A stretch of 9,547 bases of DNA from Ruminococcaceae bacterium UBA6364 (GTDB lineage: Bacteria > Bacillota > Clostridia > Oscillospirales > Acutalibacteraceae): positions 1-9,547 of the forward strand of contig DJRI01000117.1 in the NCBI GenBank assembly GCA_002440045.1, written 5' to 3'. The notes under the pieces were generated by a model that saw only the letters and a list, made by a program, of their open reading frames with translations, had not been told where the DNA came from and made no database searches. This document shows positions 1-5,371 of this stretch, in pieces (the first letter of the stretch is position 1; every line of letters starts with the position of its first letter). Position numbers and translations under genes: made by a program.

Positions 1-10
1 GGGTACAATG

Positions 11-52
11 GCTAACGGCTAAAAGCTAACAGCTAAAAGCTAACGGCTACAA
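11..52 (-). repeat. TTAGC heptanucleotide tandem array after the PHP gene
   Basis: Six consecutive 7-base units, read on the + strand as GCTAACG, GCTAAAA, GCTAACA, GCTAAAA, GCTAACG and GCTACAA. On the minus strand this is the TTAGCNN unit. The array starts within three bases of the stop codon of the leftward PHP gene, so it lies in that gene's 3' region. The same unit in the same orientation relative to the upstream gene recurs at 8980-9014. The period of seven and the conserved five-base core are read directly from the sequence; any function is unknown. The array may extend beyond the left edge of the window in degraded form. Confidence 0.85.
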
Positions 53-54
53 GC

Positions 55-966
55 TCACTTGGCTTTTGCTTCTTCGATAGCTTTCTGAAGCTTTTCCTGT
101 GCGGCAAGGGTTTCTTTGCGGCGCGCGGCTTTTTTCTTGCGTGACTTATATGTCAAAAGCTCTTTTACGCATTCCTCGGGAATGTCGCAATCGCCGACTG
201 TTATAACCTCTTTATTGTAAAGGCCCTTGAAGTTTGTGCCGCCCGTTGTAAGAAGCTTGTGCTTTTTTGCGTACTGCAAAAGCTCTTCGCGGTCGCGGTC
301 GCCGACGCCCGAAATGAACACTTCGATTCCGTCAAGGCCCGCTTCGACAAGCTGCCCGAGAAGCTCTTTGTTTTTGCAGCGGAGCGGATGTGAAAGCACG
401 GCTATGCCGCCTGCGTCGTGAATTGCCGTGAGCACGTCGAAAATATCTTCATACTGCGGCACGACGTCGAATGAGTTTTTGTCGGTCTTTGAAAAAAGCT
501 TGTCGTAAAGCTCGCCGTAAATTCTGTCGGTAAAGCCCGTTTCGACAAGCGCCTGCATAATGTGCGCTTTAAAAATGTTTGTCGAGCCCGAGGCGCATTT
601 AGCAATAAATTCGGGCGTTACGGGGTATTTTTGGGCAACCTTGAGCATCATAATGTGCGAAGCCTTTTTTCTTATTAAAGAGCTTCGTCTGCAAAGACCC
701 TCAAGCCTGTCGGGAAAGTCGGGCTTGTAGCAAAGCAGGTGAATTTCCTGACCGTTGGTTTTATCGGTACCGGAAAGCTCAACACCCGGGATAACGGTTA
801 TGCCGAGCCTTTCGCCGATAACCTTTCCTCTTACGGTACCGGCAAGGCAATCGTGGTCGGTTATGGCTATTGTTTCAACGCCGCGTTTTTTCGCGAGCAA
901 AATGAGGTCTTCAATGCCTAAAGAGCCGTTTGATAAACGGGTGTGGCAATGCAAATCTGCGGACAA
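55..966 (-). CDS. PHP-domain metal-dependent phosphoesterase, TrpH-like, with degenerate last motif
   Basis: A 303-residue protein of the polymerase and histidinol phosphatase (PHP) superfamily, closest in style to the TrpH / 3',5'-nucleotide bisphosphatase group. Visible motifs are DLHCH at 4-8, ITDHD at 35-39, PGVE ending at E63, H76 in EIHLLCY, H135, and AVLSHP with H193. These would carry most of the metal site. The final motif, usually GSDFHG or GTDFHG, reads GTNFKG (N245, K247), so two usual metal ligands are missing and activity or metal number may be altered. The C terminus (from about residue 275) is a strongly basic helical tail rich in K, R, A and E. Start choice: the TTG at 964-966 has a strong GGAAGG site six bases upstream and places the HCH motif near the N terminus as is usual; the frame is open further upstream to another TTG at 1036-1038, but that has no binding site. 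No signal peptide is seen, so it should be cytoplasmic. Substrate is not predictable. Confidence 0.88.
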   Translation of the reverse strand: MSADLHCHTRLSNGSLGIEDLILLAKKRGVETIAITDHDCLAGTVRGKVIGERLGITVIPGVELSGTDKTNGQEIHLLCYKPDFPDRLEGLCRRSSLIRKKASHIMMLKVAQKYPVTPEFIAKCASGSTNIFKAHIMQALVETGFTDRIYGELYDKLFSKTDKNSFDVVPQYEDIFDVLTAIHDAGGIAVLSHPLRCKNKELLGQLVEAGLDGIEVFISGVGDRDREELLQYAKKHKLLTTGGTNFKGLYNKEVITVGDCDIPEECVKELLTYKSRKKKAARRKETLAAQEKLQKAIEEAKAK

Positions 967-972
967 AACAAT

Positions 973-981
973 CCTTCCTTT
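973..981 (-). promoter_or_regulatory. Ribosome binding site that fixes the TTG start of the PHP gene
   Basis: On the minus strand AAAGGAAGG lies six bases before the TTG at 964-966. It is the only good Shine-Dalgarno match near any possible start of this frame, and it rules out the longer reading that begins 24 codons upstream. Confidence 0.75.
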
Positions 982-1033
982 CAAAACAGTGGGCAAACGG
1001 GAAAAATTAACAAAAAGTTTAAAATTGAAATAA

Positions 1034-1067
1034 GGCAAAAAATATAAAGCATTTTCCCCGAAAATGC
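1034..1067 (-). terminator. Terminator-like or attenuator-like hairpin in the PHP gene leader
   Basis: On the minus strand GCATTTTC and GAAAATGC (1049-1067) form an 8-bp stem with a 3-base GGG loop. It is followed immediately by TTTATATTTTTTG (1036-1048). This is the shape of an intrinsic terminator, though the stem has only three GC pairs. It lies between the predicted promoter (1101-1129) and the TTG start at 966, so if active it would act as a leader attenuator of the PHP gene rather than as an end-of-gene terminator. On the + strand there is no T-run after the hairpin. Confidence 0.4.
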
Positions 1068-1100
1068 CAATACCGACCTAATTTAATTCTTTCTGTGATT

Positions 1101-1129
1101 ATTCTACACCATTTTCAGAAAAAAAGCAA
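1101..1129 (-). promoter_or_regulatory. Predicted sigma-A promoter for the PHP gene
   Basis: Read on the minus strand: -35 TTGCTT at 1124-1129, a 17-base spacer, and -10 TAGAAT at 1101-1106 (five of six consensus matches). Transcription would start near 1094, giving a leader of about 128 bases before the TTG start. The A-rich stretch at 1117-1168 overlaps the -35 side. Confidence 0.55.
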
Positions 1130-1168
1130 GAGCCGAAAACAAGAAAAAACAAAGAAAAATAAAGAAAT
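1117..1168. promoter_or_regulatory. A-rich purine tract between the divergent promoters
   Basis: About 50 bases that are nearly all A and G on the + strand, made of short A-runs separated by single G or C bases. It lies directly upstream of the predicted sdaA -35 box (1174) and covers the -35 box of the divergent PHP promoter. By position and composition it could act as an UP element or a bent-DNA segment for one or both promoters; this is inference only. Confidence 0.35.
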
Positions 1169-1173
1169 ATAAT

Positions 1174-1202
1174 TTGCTTTTTGAAGAGATGTGTGATACT
1201 AT
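1174..1202 (+). promoter_or_regulatory. Predicted sigma-A promoter for sdaA and the downstream gene run
   Basis: -35 TTGCTT at 1174-1179, a 17-base spacer, and -10 TACTAT at 1197-1202, preceded by TGA so that it forms an extended -10 (TGnTACTAT). Start of transcription would be near 1208-1210, giving a leader of about 94 bases. An overlapping alternative, TTGAAG at 1181-1186 with TAATAT at 1204-1209 and the same 17-base spacing, scores slightly worse because it lacks the extended -10. Confidence 0.5.
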
Positions 1203-1210
1203 CTAATATG

Positions 1211-1242
1211 TATATGTGTGCTCAATACCGCGCGCACATATA
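1211..1242 (+). promoter_or_regulatory. Stem-loop at the 5' end of the predicted sdaA transcript
   Basis: TATATGTGTGC (1211-1221) pairs with GCGCACATATA (1232-1242) over 11 positions, ten Watson-Crick and one G-T, with a 10-base loop. It begins within a few bases of the predicted transcription start, so the mRNA would begin with a hairpin. Possible roles are mRNA 5'-end protection or, as DNA, an operator overlapping the promoter start region. It is about 60 bases before the ribosome binding site, and no T-run follows it, so it is not a terminator. Confidence 0.5.
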
Positions 1243-1302
1243 GGCTTTGGCAACTAAGAATTTCTGATTATATATTATGTATTCACAAAAAGGAGAACGC
1301 AT

Positions 1303-2502
1303 ATGAAATCTCTCAGGATGCTTTACAAAACGGGCAAGGGTCCGTCAAGCTCGCACACCATGGGTCCGCAGTATGCGGCTGAATTTGTCAACGAAAAATA
1401 TCCCGAAGCCGATTTTGTCCGCGTTATTCTTTACGGCTCTTTGGCGCTCACGGGCGAGGGCCACGGAACGCACACCGTTTTAAAGGAGACGTTAAAGGCA
1501 GAAAATGAGGTTGTTTTTGACAAAGAAAAAAAGGATATTCCGCACCCGAACACGCTTGATTTTGAAGTTTATAAAAACGGCGCTCTTATAAAAACCGTGC
1601 GCGCTTTAAGCATAGGCGGCGGCGAAATCAGAATAGAGGGCGAGCCGAACGTTGAGCCGCCCGAGGTTTATCCGCATAAAAATTTTGACGAAATTAAAAC
1701 ATACTGCCGCGAAAACGGGCTTCACCTTTGCGATTATGTCGTTCATTTTGAGGGCGGGGATATTTTAAATTATCTTGAAAACATCTGGCACAGAATGAGG
1801 CAGACAATAAAAGAGGGCCTCGCCGGTGAGGGCGTTCTCCCCGGCGGGCTGGGCGTTGAAAGAAAGGCAAAATACCTTTTTATGCAGCATCATATGGACG
1901 AGTCGCCCGAAACGCGCGAAAACAGGCTTGTTTGTTCATATGCCTTTGCCGCGTGCGAGCAAAACGCTGGCGGCGGCGTTATAGTCACAGCGCCCACCTG
2001 CGGCGCTTCGGGGGTGCTGCCAGCAGTGCTCTATTATATGCAGGAAAAAAAGCATTTTTCGGATAAAGATATTGTCAGGGCGCTTGCCGCGGCGGGAATA
2101 ATCGGCAACATAGTGAAACAAAACGCCTCGATAAGCGGCGCCGAGTGCGGCTGTCAGGCAGAGGTCGGCACGGCGTGCTCAATGGCGGCGGCAGGTCTTG
2201 CGGAGCTTCATATGATGCGCCTTGAACAGATAGAATACGCCGCAGAAAACGCTATGGAGCATTACCTGGGGCTTACGTGCGACCCCGTGTGCGGCCTTGT
2301 GCAGATTCCGTGTATAGAGCGCAACGCCGTTGCGGCAATGCGCGCAATAAATGCGCTTTCTTTGGCAAACTTTTTGACAAAAACAAGAAAAATAAGCTTC
2401 GACACCGTTGTCGAAACAATGTATGAAACGGGTAAGGATATGGGGAAAAAATACCGTGAAACAAGCGAAGGCGGCCTTGCGGTAAACTATAAATCAAAAT
2501 AA
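1303..2502 (+). CDS. sdaA: L-serine ammonia-lyase, single-chain, iron-sulfur-dependent
   Basis: Converts L-serine to pyruvate and ammonia in the cytoplasm using an oxygen-sensitive [4Fe-4S] cluster. The 399-residue chain holds the beta domain first, with the family signature GKGPSSSHTMGP at 11-22, then the alpha domain with TAPTCGASGV (229-238), ECGCQAEVG (281-289) and CDPVCGLVQIPC (326-337). By spacing against the Legionella enzyme the cluster ligands should be C284, C326 and C337. The chain is shorter than the E. coli SdaA type (about 454 residues), mostly in the N-terminal half. It ends without the terminal cysteine used as a fourth ligand in the Legionella enzyme, and it has an extra cysteine, C330, inside the second cluster motif. 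The start is supported by GGAG seven bases upstream. It is the first gene of a rightward run and follows a promoter and leader hairpin. Product call is firm; regulation is inferred. Confidence 0.95.
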   Translation: MKSLRMLYKTGKGPSSSHTMGPQYAAEFVNEKYPEADFVRVILYGSLALTGEGHGTHTVLKETLKAENEVVFDKEKKDIPHPNTLDFEVYKNGALIKTVRALSIGGGEIRIEGEPNVEPPEVYPHKNFDEIKTYCRENGLHLCDYVVHFEGGDILNYLENIWHRMRQTIKEGLAGEGVLPGGLGVERKAKYLFMQHHMDESPETRENRLVCSYAFAACEQNAGGGVIVTAPTCGASGVLPAVLYYMQEKKHFSDKDIVRALAAAGIIGNIVKQNASISGAECGCQAEVGTACSMAAAGLAELHMMRLEQIEYAAENAMEHYLGLTCDPVCGLVQIPCIERNAVAAMRAINALSLANFLTKTRKISFDTVVETMYETGKDMGKKYRETSEGGLAVNYKSK

Positions 2503-2503
2503 C

Positions 2504-2525
2504 TGCCGATTAATCGGAAGCGGCA
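2504..2525 (+). promoter_or_regulatory. Palindrome in the sdaA to acyl-CoA ligase gap
   Basis: CCGATTAATCGG at 2506-2517 is a perfect 12-bp palindrome just after the sdaA stop. TGCCG (2504-2508) can instead pair with CGGCA (2521-2525), so two mutually exclusive small stems are possible. The site lies 38 bases before the next start codon. It could be an operator for a dimeric repressor, a processing site or chance; no T-run follows, so it is not an intrinsic terminator. Confidence 0.35.
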
Positions 2526-2555
2526 TATAACGCATACCGCGGAACGGAGAAATTA

Positions 2556-4313
2556 ATGATTAACGAAGCTTTTTACGAAACAAGAAAAATAACCGATTTT
2601 AAAGATATGCTGAAGTCAAGCGCGGTGCTTTTCCCGATGCGCCCGGCGCTTATGGGGCGCGACAAAAACGGCGAGATTTATTCAATAACCTACAGAAATC
2701 TTCTTAACAACGTGAACGCCCTCGGAACGGCGCTTTGCTCTTTGGGGCTTAAAGGCGAAAAAATTGCCGTTATGGGCAAAAATTCGCCGCAGTGGTGCTG
2801 TGCATATCTTTCAATAACCTGCGGCACGGGCGTTGTCGTTCCTATGGATAAAGAGCTTATGCCCGACGATATTGCGGGGATAATAAACGCCGCCTCCTGC
2901 CGTGCGCTGTTTTTTGACAAGGCGGCGGGCGAAAAGCTTCTTGAAATAAAAGAAAAACTCCCCGAGGATATTATTCTTATTTCGCTTGACGGCGAAATGA
3001 ACGAAGCTCTTTCGGGCGAAAGCCTTGATTCTCTTTTAAAAAAGGGCGAAGAGCTTCTTAATTCGGGCGACAAAACCTTTCTTGAAATCACGCCCGACCC
3101 CGAAGCGCTTGCGAGCTTAATTTTTACATCGGGCACAACGGGCAACGCAAAGGGCGTTATGCTTTCCGCAAGAAACATCTGCTCCGACATAACCGCGGTG
3201 TCGTCGGTCGTAAAAATCACACCCGAGGACAGGATTCTTTCCGTGTTGCCGCTTCACCATACATATGAATGCACGCTGAGCTTTTTAATGCTTATGTACA
3301 GCGGCGGCTGCCTTTGCTTTTGCGAGGGGCTTAGGTATATTCAGCGCGATATGCAGCAGTTTGAGCCGACGGTATTTGTAACCGTGCCGCTTATGCTTGA
3401 AAAATTCCACGCGCGCATATTAAAAAAGGTAAGCGAAAAAAAGATGGGGCGCTTTGCGCTTTCGCTCGGCAAGCTTGCTCAAAGCGGCGGCGACGGCTTT
3501 GTTGCCGGTCTTACCGAAAAAATATTTGCCGAGGTTAAAAAGCAGTTCGGCGGAAAGCTTCGTCTTATAATCACGGGCGCGGCGGCGCTTAATCCCGAGG
3601 TTGCAAGGGATTTTAAAACCTTCGGGCTGCCCGTTTACATAGGCTACGGTCTTACGGAATGCTCGCCGCTTGTTATAGGCAACAACGACAGATTGCAGCT
3701 GCCTGATTCCGTCGGCGTGCCGCTTCCCGGGGTCGAAGCGAAAATTAACGCGCCCGATGTAAACGGCGTGGGCGAAATATTCGTAAAAGGCCCTATGGTT
3801 ATGATGGGCTATTATAATAACGAAGAGGCTACAAAAGAAGTCTTTACAGAGGACGGCTGGTTTAAAACGGGCGATATGGGCACGGTTGACAGCGAAAACC
3901 GCTTTAAAATAGTCGGCAGGTGCAAAAACGTTATCGTCACAAAAAACGGCAAGAATATTTATCCCGAAGAGGTTGAATATTATCTTAACAAAAACCCCTT
4001 TATAAGCGAAAGTCTTGTTTTCGGCACGGATTGCGACGAAGCGGATGAGGGGACGCGCGTTGAAGCGAAGATATTCCCCGATATTTCCGAAATAATGGCA
4101 AAATTCAAAAATCAGACGCCGCCCACAAAGGAGCAGGTTTTAAAGACCATTTCGGAGGTCGTTAAAGAAGTAAACAAAAAGCTTCCCAAATACAAGCATA
4201 TCAGGCGTTTTGACATAAGAGAAAACGAGTTTATAAAAACGACTACAAACAAAATCAAACGCCACGCGAATATGCATGACGAAGAAGCTTCAAAACAGGA
4301 AATAACAAAATAA
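2556..4313 (+). CDS. AMP-forming acyl-CoA ligase, long-chain fatty acid type
   Basis: A 585-residue member of the ANL (acyl-CoA synthetase, NRPS adenylation, luciferase) superfamily that activates a carboxylic acid with ATP and joins it to CoA, here most likely a fatty acid. Motifs in order: the P-loop TSGTTGNAKGV at 191-201, YGLTEC at 364-369, the ATP-ribose aspartate in KTGDMG (D440), the hinge segment FKIVGRCKNVIV at 450-461 with R455, and the C-terminal catalytic lysine in TTNKIKR (K566), where the usual G before K is N. There is no signal peptide or clear transmembrane span; such enzymes are cytosolic or membrane-associated. The start has GGAG six bases upstream. It is 53 bases after sdaA and 15 bases before the lipoprotein gene, consistent with co-transcription. 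Chain-length preference cannot be read from the sequence, so no gene symbol is given, though FadD or LcfA would be the usual labels. Confidence 0.9.
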   Translation: MINEAFYETRKITDFKDMLKSSAVLFPMRPALMGRDKNGEIYSITYRNLLNNVNALGTALCSLGLKGEKIAVMGKNSPQWCCAYLSITCGTGVVVPMDKELMPDDIAGIINAASCRALFFDKAAGEKLLEIKEKLPEDIILISLDGEMNEALSGESLDSLLKKGEELLNSGDKTFLEITPDPEALASLIFTSGTTGNAKGVMLSARNICSDITAVSSVVKITPEDRILSVLPLHHTYECTLSFLMLMYSGGCLCFCEGLRYIQRDMQQFEPTVFVTVPLMLEKFHARILKKVSEKKMGRFALSLGKLAQSGGDGFVAGLTEKIFAEVKKQFGGKLRLIITGAAALNPEVARDFKTFGLPVYIGYGLTECSPLVIGNNDRLQLPDSVGVPLPGVEAKINAPDVNGVGEIFVKGPMVMMGYYNNEEATKEVFTEDGWFKTGDMGTVDSENRFKIVGRCKNVIVTKNGKNIYPEEVEYYLNKNPFISESLVFGTDCDEADEGTRVEAKIFPDISEIMAKFKNQTPPTKEQVLKTISEVVKEVNKKLPKYKHIRRFDIRENEFIKTTTNKIKRHANMHDEEASKQEITK

Positions 4314-4328
4314 AACGGTAGTGACTGT

Positions 4329-5330
4329 ATGTATTCGGTATTTGAAAAAATTAAAAGATTCACAGCGGTAACGGCGGCTGTTTCTTTGTGCTTCGGTCTG
4401 TTGCTCGTTTTTTCGGGCTGTGAAAAACGCAAAACAGGGGCGCTCTCGTTAGACGGCGTTGAAATTTCGGACGACGTTCTGAACTATTTCATCGACGCCG
4501 CGTTTTGCGAGCTTTCCGACGGCGCTTCGCAGGACGAGGTAACGGCGCGCGCCACGGAGCTTTGCGCGTCTTATTTTAAGAAAAACACGCTTGCACATTC
4601 CGAAAACGTTTCACTTTCTCAGGCTGAAAAAGCAAAGGTTTCAGAAAAAGTCAATGCGTATTGGGGCGTTTATAAAGAGTATTATACCGCAATCGGCGTA
4701 AGTAAAGAGACGTTAACAAAGGTCTTTACAGCCGACGCATACCGCGACGCGCTTCTTATTCACTATTACGGCGAGGGCGGCGAAAACGAAATAAGCGTTG
4801 CAAGGCTTTACGCCGCGTTCAGAACAAACTATGTCGTTTTCAGAAGCGTAAGCGGCTATTTCACATACGTTGACCAAAACGGGCTTACGCAATATTTTGA
4901 CGAGCCTAAAAAAGAGGCGCTTATTTTAAAATTTCAGAATATGGCGTCGCTTATAAACGCGGGCGAAAAAACAATGGAGGAAGCGGCGGAGTTTCTTGCC
5001 GAAACCGGCTACACAAGCTCTGTAATAACAGCGGTTTTAAAGCGCGGCGAGTCGGGCTACCCCGAGGGATTTTTTGAAAAGGTGCAGTCGCTTGAAGCGC
5101 GAAAAGCTTCGGTTATAGGCACTTCGGAATATATTTTCCTTATTTCGCGCGGCGACGCGGGCACGGATTCGGAATATTATCTTGACAAGCGCGACGAAAT
5201 TTTAAAAGAGCTTGTCGGCGACGAGATAGATATAAGAATCGAAAACGCATTTTCGCCCGAGCCGACAACCGACGAAAACAGAATGCAGACGGCGTTTCTC
5301 ACAGTGAAATCCGAAAGAAGCGGCATTTAA
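4329..5330 (+). CDS. Lipoprotein with PrsA/SurA-like architecture and degenerate isomerase region
   Basis: A 333-residue exported lipoprotein. Residues 1-10 are basic, 11-28 are hydrophobic, and FSGC at 28-31 is a lipobox, so signal peptidase II should leave a lipidated C31 on the outer face of the membrane. After a short linker, LDGVEISDDVLNYFI (about 40-54) resembles the opening of PrsA and SurA-type foldases (a beta strand followed by helices), and residues 60-150 look all-helical, like the chaperone part of that family. Residues about 200-270 have the pattern of a decayed parvulin domain (INAGEKTMEEAAEF, EGFFEKVQSLEARKASVIG, EYIFLISRGD), but I cannot see the conserved parvulin catalytic histidines. 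It may therefore be a chaperone without isomerase activity. The binding site is weak (GGTAG). It starts 15 bases after the acyl-CoA ligase stop. The lipoprotein call is firm; the foldase relation is inference from pattern. Confidence 0.8.
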   Translation: MYSVFEKIKRFTAVTAAVSLCFGLLLVFSGCEKRKTGALSLDGVEISDDVLNYFIDAAFCELSDGASQDEVTARATELCASYFKKNTLAHSENVSLSQAEKAKVSEKVNAYWGVYKEYYTAIGVSKETLTKVFTADAYRDALLIHYYGEGGENEISVARLYAAFRTNYVVFRSVSGYFTYVDQNGLTQYFDEPKKEALILKFQNMASLINAGEKTMEEAAEFLAETGYTSSVITAVLKRGESGYPEGFFEKVQSLEARKASVIGTSEYIFLISRGDAGTDSEYYLDKRDEILKELVGDEIDIRIENAFSPEPTTDENRMQTAFLTVKSERSGI

Positions 5331-5371
5331 AAATGCGATTACAAATTTTTATTTAAAGTCTGGTATATAAG

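Noticed and set aside
967..1038. Longer PHP gene reading beginning at the TTG at 1036-1038
   Set aside because: No ribosome binding site precedes it, the extra 24 residues are not PHP-like, and the TTG at 964-966 has an excellent site and the normal distance to the HCH motif.
1208..1243. 11-codon leader peptide frame in the sdaA leader
   Set aside because: Its ATG is at or next to the predicted transcription start, with no ribosome binding site, no run of regulatory codons such as serine, and no terminator after it.
967..1302. Riboswitch or T-box in the divergent region upstream of sdaA
   Set aside because: The rightward leader is only about 94 bases with one simple hairpin, and I see no glycine-riboswitch or T-box sequence elements.
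2690..3220. 176-codon open frame on the minus strand inside the acyl-CoA ligase gene
   Set aside because: It lies wholly antisense to a clear enzyme gene, its residues (many S, I, P) are what the opposite frame gives with this codon bias, and there is no recognisable domain.
5339..5369. Promoter-like TTACAA with extended -10 TGGTATATA before mnmG
   Set aside because: The spacer is 19 bases and transcription would start at about 5376, after the mnmG start codon at 5372, so it cannot drive the assigned start.
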